Below are positions 8,550 to 17,479 of a stretch of 64,000 bases of DNA, piece after piece. The stretch's first letter is position 1. The number at the start of each line of letters is the position of its first letter. The stretch is from positions 1 through 64,000 of the forward strand of contig NZ_JGVU02000022.1 in NCBI RefSeq assembly GCF_000708755.2, given 5' to 3'. Below the pieces are notes generated by a model. That model had not been told where the DNA came from and ran no database searches. It saw only the letters and a program-made list of their open reading frames with translations. The DNA is from Metabacillus indicus LMG 22858. GTDB taxonomy: Bacteria > Bacillota > Bacilli > Bacillales > Bacillaceae. The position numbers and the translations under genes were made by a program.

Positions 8550-9752
8550 TTGTCTGCAGAACAAAAAAAGAAAATGTTTATTTTGATGGTCAACATGTTT
8601 ATTGCCATCGGCAGCTTTGGGATTATTATTCCGATCCTGCCTGCGTATCTTGAATCAATCAATCAGGGCGGAACTGCCGCAGGATTGATGATTGCCATCT
8701 TTGCCGGCGCTCAGCTCATTTTTTCCCCGATAGCTGGGAAATGGGCAGATCAGTACGGAAGAAGAAAAATGATTATTTACGGGCTGGCAGGATTGACGTT
8801 ATCCATGTTCGTTTTTTACGCCGTTGATTCGATCTGGTGGCTTTATGCTTCCCGTGTGATCGGCGGAATCGGTGCGGCTCTGCTTGTTCCTGCCATTTTT
8901 GCCTATGTGGCGGACATCACGACGATGGACCAGCGTGCAAAAGGGAACAGCTTTGTTTCTGCTGCAATGTCTCTCGGGATTGTCATCGGACCCGGCATCG
9001 GAGGATTTCTTGCGGATTTCGGGCTGAAAATGCCGTTTCTGATTTCTGTGATTGTTTCGTTGGGAGCCGTTATCTTCTCGATTGTGCTGCTTGAAGACAG
9101 TGAATCAAAAATGACGACAGCTGCCATGATGCCTCAGGACAATGAATCCATGGCGCGTAAAATGGTGCGCTCGGTGAAAATGCCTTACTTTGTGCCTCTT
9201 ATCATTACGCTTGTCATGAGCTTTGGCCTCATGGCGTATGAATCTGTGCTTGGCCTGTTTGTTGACAATCAGTTTGGCGCGACGCCGCAGGAGATTGCGC
9301 TGATGATTACATCAACCGGGATTATCAGTGTCATTGTCCAGCTGTTTGTTGTAGACCGTGTTGTCAGACGCTTCGGTGAAGGAATTGTGCTCAATATTTT
9401 CCTTGCGGTTGCAGCTGCAGGATTCCTGCTTTCACTGTTTGCAACGAGCTATGTCTTGTTCTTCGGAATTACGCTGCTTATCTTCCTTGCAACTTCGATC
9501 CTGCGCCCCGTGCTCAACACCCTGATTTCTAAAATGGCCGGAAACGAACAGGGCTTTGCAATGGGGATGAACAATGCCTATATGAGTATTGGAAACGTGC
9601 TTGGGCCGACGATTGCAGGCATGCTGTATGATGTCCAGATTCTGTATCCCTTTGTTCTCGGACTCGTCTTCCTCGTTGTCACACTGGTGATGACAATGAT
9701 CTGGCAGAAGCGGTCATTGAAGCGGGAAATGGTTGTTAAAACTGAACATTAA
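8550..9752 (+). CDS. MFS drug:H+ antiporter (DHA1 type)
   Basis: 400 aa with about 12 hydrophobic segments. Motif A is GKWADQYGRRKMIIYG between the second and third helices. The antiporter-specific motif C lies in the fifth helix (SLGIVIGPGIGGFLADF), which marks drug-efflux MFS proteins rather than importers. The likely role is proton-driven export of lipophilic drugs. The start is TTG at 8550 (TTG TCT GCA GAA) with AAAGCGGGG upstream. The gene is monocistronic between two terminators. The palindromic promoter suggests inducible expression. No regulator gene adjoins it. Confidence 0.85.
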   Translation: MSAEQKKKMFILMVNMFIAIGSFGIIIPILPAYLESINQGGTAAGLMIAIFAGAQLIFSPIAGKWADQYGRRKMIIYGLAGLTLSMFVFYAVDSIWWLYASRVIGGIGAALLVPAIFAYVADITTMDQRAKGNSFVSAAMSLGIVIGPGIGGFLADFGLKMPFLISVIVSLGAVIFSIVLLEDSESKMTTAAMMPQDNESMARKMVRSVKMPYFVPLIITLVMSFGLMAYESVLGLFVDNQFGATPQEIALMITSTGIISVIVQLFVVDRVVRRFGEGIVLNIFLAVAAAGFLLSLFATSYVLFFGITLLIFLATSILRPVLNTLISKMAGNEQGFAMGMNNAYMSIGNVLGPTIAGMLYDVQILYPFVLGLVFLVVTLVMTMIWQKRSLKREMVVKTEH

Positions 9753-9757
9753 TGAGA

Positions 9758-9789
9758 AAACATGAATCCTTTGGGGTTCATGTTTTTTT
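9758..9789 (+). terminator. Terminator of the MFS gene
   Basis: AACATGAATCC-TTT-GGGGTTCATGTT is an 11-bp stem with one T-G pair, followed by T7. Confidence 0.9.
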
Positions 9790-9876
9790 GTGGGCTCTTT
9801 TTTAGATTCCCGGAGTTCTTCTTACCCTGCCAGAACGAAAAACGGTTCTCGAGGGGAAGGAAAGGAGCGAATCATA

Positions 9877-10141
9877 CCCAGCTAGACCGAAAAAACGGTT
9901 GGGGTGGGTAAGCAAAGGTGTGAATCGTACCCAGGTAGACGGAAAAAACGGTTGGGGTGGGTAAGCAAAGGAGGGAATCGTACCCAGGTAGAGCGAAAAA
10001 ACGGTTGGGGTGGGTAAGCAAAGGTGTGAATCGTACCCAGCTAGACTGAAAAAACGGTTGGGATGGGTAAGCAAAGGTGCGAATCGTACCCAGGTAGACG
10101 GAGAAAACGGTTGGGGTGGGTAAGCAAAGGTGTGAATCGTA
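9877..10141. repeat. Five-copy 53-bp tandem array
   Basis: Units start at 9877, 9930, 9983, 10036 and 10089 and differ at only a few positions. Each begins CCCAG[G/C]TAGA and contains AAAACGGTTGGG and GAATCGTA. A diverged half-unit precedes it (about 9823-9876) and a fragment follows (10142-10168). Because 53 is not a multiple of 3, the open frames across it (9802-10185 minus, 10063-10272 plus) are repeat artefacts. It fills the ~530 bp between the MFS gene and spoVR. Confidence 0.9.
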
Positions 10142-10283
10142 GGGCAAGGAAAGGAGCGAATCATTACCTTTTCAACAAAAAACATCGATTCGCCCTAAGA
10201 AAAAGGACCGGAACGCAATGTCTGTTCATGTTTTTCCCTTCCCGCTCATACATTGTCTTAAAGACGAGATAGGGGGAAAACGT

Positions 10284-11693
10284 GTGAACGAAGCCTACCG
10301 GAAATCACTGGAATATGCGATTGCGGAGATTACGGAAATTGCGGATGGATTTGGGCTCGATTATTATCCGATGCGGTACGAAATTTGTCCTGCTGATATT
10401 ATTTATACATTTGGCGCTTATGGAATGCCGACCCGTTTTTCACATTGGAGCTTTGGGAAGCAATTTTTCAAGATGAAACTTCACTATGATCTGGGGCTGA
10501 GCAAGATTTACGAGCTTGTCATCAACTCGGATCCCTGCTATGCGTTTTTGCTGGATACGAATTCGCTCATTCAAAATAAACTGATCGTGGCGCACGTTCT
10601 GGCCCACTGCGATTTTTTCAAAAACAACAGCCGATTCCAAAATACAAAGCGTGATATGGTTGAGAGCATGGCTGCTACGGCCGACAGAATCAAACAGTAT
10701 GAAATCGAGCATGGCAGAGCCGAGGTTGAAACATTTCTTGATGCGGTGCTTGCGATTCAGGAGCACATCGATCCTTCGCTTATGCGTCCAAAGCTGTCCT
10801 GGACGATGGAGGATATAGAGGAAGAGGATGTGAAAAAAGCATCACCTTATGATGATCTTTGGGGGCTGGATCAAAAGGACAAACCTAAGCCTGAGCGGGC
10901 GAAGAAAAAGAAAAAATTCCCTCCAGCGCCTGAAAAGGATATTCTTCTCTTTATTGAGGAGTACAGCCGTGACCTCGAAGACTGGCAGCGTGATATTCTG
11001 ACGATGATGCGCGAAGAGATGCTTTATTTTTGGCCGCAGCTTGAAACGAAAATCATGAACGAAGGCTGGGCATCCTTTTGGCATCAGCGTATCTTGAGAG
11101 AGCTTGATCTTTCCACAGAAGAATCCATTGAGTATGCCAAGCTCAACGCTGGCGTTGTCCAGCCGTCCAAGACCGGAATCAACCCTTATTACCTCGGTCT
11201 CAAAATCTTTGAAGACATTGAGGAACGGTACAATAACCCGACAAAGGAAATGATCAGACGTGGAGCAGAACCGAACTCCGGCCGGGAGAAAATGTTTGAG
11301 GTGCGCGAGGTCGAATCAGATCTTTCCTTTATCCGGAACTATTTAACGAAGGACCTCGTCACCCGTGAAGATATGTATCTTTTCCAGAAGCAGGGGAGAG
11401 ATTACAAGGTTGTCGACAAAGAATGGGAGCATGTCCGCGATCAGCTGATCAATATGAGAGTAAACGGAGGATTCCCGTATATTACGGTGAATGACGGCGA
11501 TTATCTCAAAAACAATGAGCTGTACTTGAAGCACTGGTTTGAAGACATTGAACTTGACCTTAAATACCTGGAAAAAGTGCTGCCGTACATTCACCAGCTT
11601 TGGGGCCGCGCGGTTCATATGGAGTCCGTGCTCGAAGGCAAGCCGGTGCTGTTCACGTATGACGGGAAGGCGATTCACAGGAAGTATTTATAA
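10284..11693 (+). CDS. spoVR: Stage V sporulation protein R (SpoVR family)
   Basis: 469 aa, the usual length for Bacillus SpoVR. The start is GTG at 10284 with GGGGGA six bases upstream; the longer frame from 10218 reads into the repeat region and has no ribosome binding site. Recognisable SpoVR segments include [45 protein letters not shown] and [12 protein letters not shown]. In Bacillus the protein is made in the mother cell and is needed for proper spore cortex formation; its chemistry is unknown. It has no signal or membrane segment. It is a single gene closed by a terminator. Confidence 0.93.
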   Translation: MNEAYRKSLEYAIAEITEIADGFGLDYYPMRYEICPADIIYTFGAYGMPTRFSHWSFGKQFFKMKLHYDLGLSKIYELVINSDPCYAFLLDTNSLIQNKLIVAHVLAHCDFFKNNSRFQNTKRDMVESMAATADRIKQYEIEHGRAEVETFLDAVLAIQEHIDPSLMRPKLSWTMEDIEEEDVKKASPYDDLWGLDQKDKPKPERAKKKKKFPPAPEKDILLFIEEYSRDLEDWQRDILTMMREEMLYFWPQLETKIMNEGWASFWHQRILRELDLSTEESIEYAKLNAGVVQPSKTGINPYYLGLKIFEDIEERYNNPTKEMIRRGAEPNSGREKMFEVREVESDLSFIRNYLTKDLVTREDMYLFQKQGRDYKVVDKEWEHVRDQLINMRVNGGFPYITVNDGDYLKNNELYLKHWFEDIELDLKYLEKVLPYIHQLWGRAVHMESVLEGKPVLFTYDGKAIHRKYL

Positions 11694-11701
11694 GTGCAGG
11701 G

Positions 11702-11746
11702 ACTGGCCGAAAAGACTAATTGTCTGGCAGGCCAGTTTATTTTTTT
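11702..11746 (+). terminator. Terminator of spoVR
   Basis: ACTGGCC pairs with GGCCAGT and is followed by TTATTTTTTT. A smaller hairpin CTGGC-AG-GCCAG can form at the same place. Confidence 0.65.
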
Positions 11747-11753
11747 AAAAAAC

Positions 11754-11784
11754 ACTTGCATTTTACAAGTAATAAGCGTATAAA
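11754..11784 (+). promoter_or_regulatory. Promoter and operator of the Cys-rich MarR gene
   Basis: The dyad ACTTGCA-TTT-TACAAGT (11754-11770) overlaps a -35 TTGCAT (11756-11761). A -10 TATAAA (11779-11784) lies 17 bases further. The same ACTTGCA core forms the perfect palindrome at 12267-12291, so autoregulation is likely. Confidence 0.7.
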
Positions 11785-11805
11785 TAAGGTATGAGGTGAG
11801 AAAAA

Positions 11806-12255
11806 ATGGAAAACCCGCGTGAGTTGTTTCAAATCATGACCCGCCGTTTCGGACTGTTGAACAAGAACTGCTGTACAGCAGGAGGAATTGATATTTCTTT
11901 AATACAAAGCCATATCCTTTATGAAGTGGAAAAGATGACCCGCCCGTCTATGCAGGAAGCGGCAGAAGTGCTTGGCACGGATATAACAACTTTCAGTAGA
12001 CAGGTCCAGTCATTGGTAAAGCTGAATTTGCTGAAAAAAACCCCTCACCCTGATGACCGCAGAGTTCATATCCTGTCACTGACAACAGAGGGAAAGTATG
12101 TGGCAACAACGATTGATCATCAGATGAATGCCTATTTGAACGAGGTTTTTTCGCACATGAATGAGTTTGAAAAAGAAACGGTTATCCGCTCGATTAAGCT
12201 GTTAAATGAAGCAATGGCGAAGTCCAGTGTATGCTGCACCACTCCTTTGGGGTGA
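11806..12255 (+). CDS. MarR-family regulator with two vicinal Cys pairs
   Basis: 149 aa MarR-type winged-helix protein: recognition region MQEAAEVLGTDITTFSRQ and the wing with PHPDDRRVHILSLT. Two vicinal cysteine pairs stand out, Cys22-Cys23 (NKNCCTAGG) near the N-terminus and Cys143-Cys144 (SSVCCTTPLG) at the C-terminus. Such pairs suit binding of trivalent arsenic or antimony. The next genes are a flavoprotein, a small protein and an exporter, then arsR-arsB-arsC. Matching dyads in front of this gene and of the flavoprotein gene suggest that it represses both and is released by a thiol-reactive metalloid. That mode of sensing is an inference. Confidence 0.82.
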   Translation: MENPRELFQIMTRRFGLLNKNCCTAGGIDISLIQSHILYEVEKMTRPSMQEAAEVLGTDITTFSRQVQSLVKLNLLKKTPHPDDRRVHILSLTTEGKYVATTIDHQMNAYLNEVFSHMNEFEKETVIRSIKLLNEAMAKSSVCCTTPLG

Positions 12256-12266
12256 TTTCTTCAGTT

Positions 12267-12291
12267 TAATACTTGCAATATGCAAGTATTA
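12267..12291 (+). promoter_or_regulatory. Perfect palindromic operator before the flavoprotein gene
   Basis: TAATACTTGCA-ATA-TGCAAGTATTA: an 11-bp perfect inverted repeat with a 3-base centre, 27 bp before the ATG. It shares ACTTGCA with the dyad in front of the MarR gene. Confidence 0.8.
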
Positions 12292-12317
12292 ATAAAAATG
12301 GTTATGGAGGGTTTTAA

Positions 12318-13655
12318 ATGAAACTTGATGTAAAAGTGAACACATGCTGCAATGCCACGGAAAAAGCGCCCAAGGAAAAGAAATTGCCGGTTGCCATCAT
12401 AGGAGGAGGGCCAGTCGGCCTTGCAGCTGCTGCACATTTGGCTGAACGGGGAGAAGCCTTTTTCCTGCTGGAAGCAGGGGAGGCGGGGGCAAACGTATTG
12501 TCCTGGGGTCATGTGAGATTATTTTCACCGTGGCGTTATAACATTGATAAAGCTGCGGCCGCACTGCTTAAGAAGCATAACTGGCAGGAGCCTGAACTGG
12601 ATGCACTGCCTTATGGAAAAGAGCTTGTTGATCACTATCTGGCGCCTCTGTCGAATCTTCCTGAAATAAATCCTTTTATCCACACGAAAACAAAGGTTCT
12701 ATCAGTCGGGAAAAAAGAGATCGATAAGATGAAATCCGCGGGAAGGGAAAAAGTTCCGTTTGTCATCTATGCAGAAAAAGAAGGAGACCTTCAAATTTTC
12801 GAAGCAAAGGCAGTCATTGATGCCGCTGGAACATGGGGAAATCCAAATCCTGCTGCTTCAAGCGGCATCTGGCTCAGCGGAGAAAAAGCATTGAGCGGTC
12901 AAATCTATTACGGAATCCCTGATATTGCCGGAAAAGAAAAGGAGCGTTATGCAAAGAAGCGGACAGCTGTGATCGGCGGAGGGCATTCTGCAGTCAATGC
13001 GCTGCTTGAACTGGCAGAACTTAAGGAATTACACCCTGAAACGGACATTGTCTGGGTGATGCGCAAGCAGAACGCGGTAGATGCATACGGCGGAGAAGAG
13101 AAGGACGCGCTTGCTGCAAGGGGGGCTTTGGGAAGCAGGGTTCATCAGCTTGTCGATGCCGGAGTGATAGAAGTCCAAACACCGTTTTTCATCCAATCTA
13201 TGAAAAAGTCGGATAATGGAATTGAACTGATTGGAACTCAATCTGGAGAAACAAAGCAGCTTTCAGGCTTTGACGAAATCATAGTTAATGCGGGAAGCAG
13301 ACCGGACTCCAGCATCATCAGCGAGCTGCGGATATCCATTGATTCTGCAACAGAAAGCGTATCCGCTTTATCCCCGTTAATCGATCCCAACGTGCACAGC
13401 TGCGGTACCGTCCGGCCGCACGGTGAAAAGGAATTGCGCCAGCCGGAGAAGAATTTTTATATGGTAGGTGCAAAAAGCTATGGGCGTGCTCCAACCTTTT
13501 TAATGGCAACAGGGTATGAGCAGGTCCGTTCAGTAGTTGCACACCTGTGCGGAGACTTTGCTGCGGCAGAAAAAGTGGAACTTGACCTTCCTGAAACAGG
13601 GGTGTGCAGCGTGAGTTTTTCAAAAAGCAGCAAGACAGAATCCTGCTGTTCTTAA
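12318..13655 (+). CDS. FAD/NAD(P)-dependent oxidoreductase of the arsenic region (ArsO-like)
   Basis: 445 aa. A first dinucleotide-binding fold (VAIIGGGPVGLAAAAHL, residues 26-42) should hold FAD. A second (TAVIGGGHSAVNALLELAE, near residue 220) should bind NAD(P)H. The architecture is that of single-component flavin monooxygenases and related reductases, such as those called ArsO in arsenic clusters. Two vicinal cysteine pairs flank the enzyme: Cys10-Cys11 (VNTCCN) and Cys443-Cys444 at the extreme C-terminus. They may shuttle or chelate a thiophilic metalloid. Redox work on an arsenic or antimony compound is plausible but unproven. It lies under the palindromic operator at 12267 and is followed closely by a 66-aa gene and an exporter. 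Confidence 0.75.
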   Translation: MKLDVKVNTCCNATEKAPKEKKLPVAIIGGGPVGLAAAAHLAERGEAFFLLEAGEAGANVLSWGHVRLFSPWRYNIDKAAAALLKKHNWQEPELDALPYGKELVDHYLAPLSNLPEINPFIHTKTKVLSVGKKEIDKMKSAGREKVPFVIYAEKEGDLQIFEAKAVIDAAGTWGNPNPAASSGIWLSGEKALSGQIYYGIPDIAGKEKERYAKKRTAVIGGGHSAVNALLELAELKELHPETDIVWVMRKQNAVDAYGGEEKDALAARGALGSRVHQLVDAGVIEVQTPFFIQSMKKSDNGIELIGTQSGETKQLSGFDEIIVNAGSRPDSSIISELRISIDSATESVSALSPLIDPNVHSCGTVRPHGEKELRQPEKNFYMVGAKSYGRAPTFLMATGYEQVRSVVAHLCGDFAAAEKVELDLPETGVCSVSFSKSSKTESCCS

Positions 13656-13677
13656 ACTGAAAGGCGGAGTGATGGGA

Positions 13678-13878
13678 ATGGTCATCAATCATGCAGGAGC
13701 ACTGCGGAAAGAGTATTTTATTGCTTATATGAATTTGATGATAAATGCATTTGGATGCACGGATGAAGAGGCTTTTGACAAGACCTTTCAACGTCTGTTT
13801 CAGTCGCAGGAAACGTATTTGGGAAAAGAAAGCTATCAGCAGTTTCTGCTCGCTTTTGATCAGCTGAAAAAGAAGTAA
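13678..13878 (+). CDS. Small conserved-looking protein in the arsenic region
   Basis: 66 aa from the ATG at 13678. GGCGGAG at 13663-13669 gives 8-base spacing to this ATG, whereas the GTG and ATG at 13669 and 13672 lie on top of the site. I do not recognise the family. It is soluble, probably helical, with a single Cys (NAFGCTDEE) and a basic end (DQLKKK). It sits 22 bp after the flavoprotein gene and 12 bp before the MFS gene, so it is co-translated with both and probably assists one of them. Confidence 0.65.
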   Translation: MVINHAGALRKEYFIAYMNLMINAFGCTDEEAFDKTFQRLFQSQETYLGKESYQQFLLAFDQLKKK

Positions 13879-13890
13879 AGAGGTGGCAGC

Positions 13891-15138
13891 ATGGCGAAAA
13901 AACCCCGCACGACCAAAAATCACAACATCATCACACTTACAGCTGTCATTACAGCGCTAAGCCTGCTGGGAGATTCCATGCTGTATATTGCTCTTCCGAT
14001 TTTCTGGAAAGAAGCGGGACTGGACTCCATCTGGCAGGTTGGCATTCTGCTTTCTATTAACCGGTTCATTCGTCTGCCTGTCGGACCTGCTGTGGGCTGG
14101 CTGTACAAACGAATACCGCTGAAAACCGGCTTGCTTATCGCTGTGTGTATTGGTGGACTTACTACGCTTGGGTATGGGCTCTTTAAAGGATTCATTGCCT
14201 GGATTATCCTCAGAAGCTTGTGGGGAATTGCCTGGTCGTTCTTCAGGATCGGTGGACTGTCCGCTGTTGCGCTGTATTCGGATGAAAGCCGCAGGGGAGA
14301 AGCTATGGGCTCATACAACGGCATTTACCGTCTGGGCAGTCTGGCTGGAATGCTTATCGGCGGCCTGCTCGTTCCATACTTCGGATTAACAGCGGTTTCT
14401 ATTGTGTTCGGATTCATCACATTAATTGGTATCCCCCTCATTTTGCTCGGTTTTTCTGAGAAAAAACAGGTGGAAAAAGAAAAAAAGATTCAGCATATCT
14501 CTTCTTTTTCCTTTGAATATAGGCAAAAGCTTTTGATCATCGTCAGCGGTTTTTTCATCACGCTTCTCATTCAGGGAGTTCTTACAGCCACCTTGAGCTC
14601 TCTTATCAATCATCATTTTGGAAAAGAAATTTCTCTGGCGGGACTAATCATCAGCGTCACTTTTTTATCCGGATTGCTCCAGTCTGCAAGATGGATGTGG
14701 GAGCCGTTGCTGGCGAAGAAAATCGGCAGGTGGTCTGATCAGAAATCAGTCAGGAATCCTTTGTTCATAGGGTCTTTGTTCTTTAGCTCGCTGTCGTTTT
14801 CCCTTATATCATATAACCTGCCTGCTGAAGTCTGGATTGTTGCTGCCGTTGCAGTTCTTCTGTGTGCGACAGCTGTTACAACTTTATCCGATACTCTTGC
14901 GATAGACGCAGCCAAACACACCGGAGCCCTGACGTTCCTTACTTTTTACTCAGTTGTACAGGATGCAGGAGCCGCGCTGGGGCCTTTTCTTGGCTATATG
15001 ATTATCGGCCTTAAGAATGGATTTTCTTATCTGTTTTGGGGAGGCGCTGTCATCTTTTCTCTATTGGGCCTGCTTTGGATTCTTCTCCATGCTGAAAAGA
15101 AATCAGTATTGGCCGGCAAGTCTGAATCGGCCCTTTGA
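13891..15138 (+). CDS. MFS exporter of the arsenic region
   Basis: 415 aa with about 12 membrane segments and a cytoplasmic loop rich in Lys and Glu after helix 6 (EKKQVEKEKKIQH). There is a Major Facilitator pattern around VGWLYKRIPLKTGLLI (motif A position) and a GSLAGMLIGGLL helix. AAGAGGTGG precedes the ATG. As the last gene of the MarR-flavoprotein-small protein operon, it most likely exports the product of the flavoprotein. MFS proteins such as ArsJ and ArsK export arsenicals, but I cannot assign this one to either family. The operon seems to end here; I see no strong terminator before arsR. Confidence 0.78.
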   Translation: MAKKPRTTKNHNIITLTAVITALSLLGDSMLYIALPIFWKEAGLDSIWQVGILLSINRFIRLPVGPAVGWLYKRIPLKTGLLIAVCIGGLTTLGYGLFKGFIAWIILRSLWGIAWSFFRIGGLSAVALYSDESRRGEAMGSYNGIYRLGSLAGMLIGGLLVPYFGLTAVSIVFGFITLIGIPLILLGFSEKKQVEKEKKIQHISSFSFEYRQKLLIIVSGFFITLLIQGVLTATLSSLINHHFGKEISLAGLIISVTFLSGLLQSARWMWEPLLAKKIGRWSDQKSVRNPLFIGSLFFSSLSFSLISYNLPAEVWIVAAVAVLLCATAVTTLSDTLAIDAAKHTGALTFLTFYSVVQDAGAALGPFLGYMIIGLKNGFSYLFWGGAVIFSLLGLLWILLHAEKKSVLAGKSESAL

Positions 15139-15214
15139 CTTGGCTTGGAAACTATCCAGGCCTATTTTTATTGGAGTGGAATTTTTCATTTACAAACTTT
15201 TTACACATAAGCTC

Positions 15215-15243
15215 TTTATTATATAAGTCTTTTATTATATAAT
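15215..15243 (+). promoter_or_regulatory. arsR promoter with ArsR-type operator
   Basis: The 12-mer TTTATTATATAA occurs twice (15215-15226, 15231-15242), 16 bp apart. The second copy contains a TATAAT -10 (15238-15243), and TTTATT 17 bases upstream may act as a weak -35. AT-rich repeats over the -10 are usual for ArsR/SmtB operators. Confidence 0.6.
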
Positions 15244-15270
15244 AGTTTTCGACATGGAGGTGTCGGCAAA

Positions 15271-15618
15271 ATGGAAGTCTCTTCTACGATAGAAATCGAA
15301 CGGGTTTCTCAAGTGCTTAAGCTTCTCGGAGACAGAACGCGTCTTACCATGATGAAGCTGCTTGAGACGAATGAATGCTGCGTCTGTGAATTTACGGCTA
15401 TTTTTAAAACTAGCCAGCCCGCAATCAGCCAGCATTTGAGAAAGCTCCGCGATGCCGGTCTAGTGAAGGAAAACCGAAAGGGACAATGGATTTTTTATTC
15501 TATAAATAAAGAAAATGACGTTTATCCTTTTCTGAAAGGTTTACTGCAACACCTGCCGGAGCAAAATAACTTATTGGCAGATTTAGAAACACAGGGTCTT
15601 CGTATATCATGTGAATAG
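15271..15618 (+). CDS. arsR: ArsR-family arsenic-responsive repressor
   Basis: 115 aa ArsR/SmtB winged-helix repressor. The metalloid site is ECCVCEF in the alpha-3 helix, the place of the classic ELCVCDL, giving three close cysteines for As(III) or Sb(III). The DNA-recognition helix follows (TSQPAISQHLRKLRDAGL). A Cys lies near the C-terminus (RISCE). GGAGGTG precedes the ATG by 8 bases. It is first in arsR-arsB-arsC and probably controls its own promoter, and perhaps the arsD unit. Confidence 0.94.
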   Translation: MEVSSTIEIERVSQVLKLLGDRTRLTMMKLLETNECCVCEFTAIFKTSQPAISQHLRKLRDAGLVKENRKGQWIFYSINKENDVYPFLKGLLQHLPEQNNLLADLETQGLRISCE

Positions 15619-15633
15619 AGAGGGGAAGAAAGA

Positions 15634-16929
15634 TTGACTTCAGTACTTTTAGCATCCAGTATTTTTCTTTTAACTCTCATCTTGGTGATCTGGCAGCCGA
15701 AAAATCTTTCCATAGGGTGGTCAGCCTGCGGAGGAGCTTTAGCTGCCTTGTTGGTTGGAGTAGTTGATTTTGGTGACGTTATTGACGTTACATCGATTGT
15801 CTGGAATGCAACTTTGGCATTTATTGCAATTATCATCATTTCTCTGATTTTAGATGAGATTGGATTTTTTGAATGGTCTGCCCTTCATATGGCCAGAGCA
15901 GCGCGGGGGAACGGCCTCCGGATGTTTGTTTATGTATCGATTTTGGGAGCACTTGTGGCGGCGTTCTTTGCAAACGACGGCGCAGCGCTCATCCTGACGC
16001 CTATTGTCCTTGCAATGGTGCGGAACTTGAATTTCAGTGAAAAAATGGTGTTTCCGTTCATCATGGCGAGCGGATTTATTGCAGATACGACATCGCTGCC
16101 GCTGGTTGTAAGCAACCTGGTAAACATTGTGTCCGCCGACTATTTTAATATTGGCTTTATCGAATACGCTTCGCGGATGATTGTGCCGAACTTCTTTGCT
16201 TTAGGAGCGAGTATTCTTGTCCTGTACTTGTACTTCCGCAAAAGCATCCCGGGAAATTATGACCTGGCGGATTTAAAAACACCTAAAGCTGCCATTAAAG
16301 ACGAGAAAATGTTCCGTCTTTCCTGGTTCGTACTCGGTATTCTGCTTATCGGATACTTTATCAGCGAGTTCCTTCATATCCCTGTATCCATTGTTGCAGG
16401 TGTTGTCGCCATTTTCTTCTTGTCCATGGCCAGAAGAAGCCCGGCCGTGCATACGAAAAAGGTATTAAAAGGAGCTCCGTGGGCGATTGTATTCTTTTCG
16501 ATCGGGATGTATGTCGTAGTGTACGGACTCCGGAATGCAGGATTAACAGCCGTTCTTGCTGATGTCATTCAGGCAGCCGCTGATCAGGGTCTGTTTGCCG
16601 CAACCATTTCAATGGGCTTTATTGCAGCCATCCTGTCTTCTGTCATGAACAACATGCCTACGGTCATGATTGATGCATTGGCCATTGCTGACACAAATAC
16701 GACAGGAACACTTAGAGAAGCATTGATCTATGCCAATGTGATTGGTTCTGATTTAGGACCTAAAATCACCCCGATCGGATCCCTTGCAACCCTTTTATGG
16801 CTCCATGTATTGAGCTTAAAAGGAGTTAAAATATCCTGGGGCACCTATTTCAAAACAGGAATCATTTTAACCATTCCAACATTGTTTATCACACTTGTCG
16901 GACTTTATCTGTGGCTGCTTATTATTTAA
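15634..16929 (+). CDS. arsB: Arsenite efflux permease ArsB
   Basis: 431 aa with about 12 membrane segments. ArsB-type segments include [51 protein letters not shown] and [20 protein letters not shown]. The protein extrudes As(OH)3 and Sb(OH)3, alone with the proton gradient or with the ArsA ATPase, which is encoded 0.9 kb downstream. The start is TTG at 15634 (TTG ACT TCA) behind GAGGGGAAGAAAGA. It lies 15 bp after arsR. Confidence 0.95.
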   Translation: MTSVLLASSIFLLTLILVIWQPKNLSIGWSACGGALAALLVGVVDFGDVIDVTSIVWNATLAFIAIIIISLILDEIGFFEWSALHMARAARGNGLRMFVYVSILGALVAAFFANDGAALILTPIVLAMVRNLNFSEKMVFPFIMASGFIADTTSLPLVVSNLVNIVSADYFNIGFIEYASRMIVPNFFALGASILVLYLYFRKSIPGNYDLADLKTPKAAIKDEKMFRLSWFVLGILLIGYFISEFLHIPVSIVAGVVAIFFLSMARRSPAVHTKKVLKGAPWAIVFFSIGMYVVVYGLRNAGLTAVLADVIQAAADQGLFAATISMGFIAAILSSVMNNMPTVMIDALAIADTNTTGTLREALIYANVIGSDLGPKITPIGSLATLLWLHVLSLKGVKISWGTYFKTGIILTIPTLFITLVGLYLWLLII

Positions 16930-16968
16930 CATACAATCTAAATACTTACTTAAAAGGAGACTGCACCT

Positions 16969-17388
16969 ATGTCTAAAAAAACAATTTACTTCTTATGTAC
17001 TGGAAATTCATGCAGAAGCCAAATGGCTGAAGGCTGGGCAAAGAAACATCTTGGTGAGGACTGGATCGTAAAAAGCGCAGGACTTGAAGCGCACGGACTA
17101 AATCCTAACGCTGTAAAGGCGATGAAAGAAGCAGGAGTCGATATTTCTAATCAAACTTCAGATGTCATTGATCCTGAAATCCTTAACAATGCTGATCTGA
17201 TTGTCACTCTATGCGGGCATGCAGCAGACAATTGCCCTGTAACGCCTCCTCACATTAAACGCGTTCACTGGGGATTTGACGACCCTGCTAAAGCAGAAGG
17301 AACAGATGAAGAGAAATGGGCATTCTTCCAGCGTGTTCGTGATGAAATCGGCGAGCGCATCGAGCGTTTTGCTAAGACTGGTGAATAA
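16969..17388 (+). CDS. arsC: Thioredoxin-coupled arsenate reductase
   Basis: 139 aa, the usual length for the Gram-positive ArsC of the low-molecular-weight phosphatase fold. All functional residues are present: P-loop Cys10-T-G-N-S-Cys15-Arg16, redox cysteines 82 and 89 ([10 protein letters not shown]), and the FDDP general acid near residue 105. It reduces arsenate to arsenite with thioredoxin, for export by ArsB. AAAAGGAG precedes the ATG, and it is followed by a terminator. A degenerate paralogue is encoded at 3862-4320. Confidence 0.96.
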   Translation: MSKKTIYFLCTGNSCRSQMAEGWAKKHLGEDWIVKSAGLEAHGLNPNAVKAMKEAGVDISNQTSDVIDPEILNNADLIVTLCGHAADNCPVTPPHIKRVHWGFDDPAKAEGTDEEKWAFFQRVRDEIGERIERFAKTGE

Positions 17389-17395
17389 AACAAAT

Positions 17396-17432
17396 GAAAA
17401 GCCGTGAGGAAATCTCCCGGCTTTCCTTTTAT
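17396..17432 (+). terminator. Terminator of arsR-arsB-arsC
   Basis: AAAGCCG and CGGCTTT form a hairpin with an inner GAG/CTC extension and a pyrimidine-rich T tract. Confidence 0.7.
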
Positions 17433-17479
17433 TTATGACATAAGTAAATGATTATATTTTAATAAAGGAGGCTGTAAGT

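Noticed and set aside
9877-10141. CRISPR-like array
   Set aside because: The units are contiguous 53-mers with no unique spacers between constant repeats, and no cas gene is present.
9802-10185. Long minus-strand open frame across the 53-bp array
   Set aside because: The period is not a multiple of three, there is no ribosome binding site, and the frame exists only because the repeat lacks stops.
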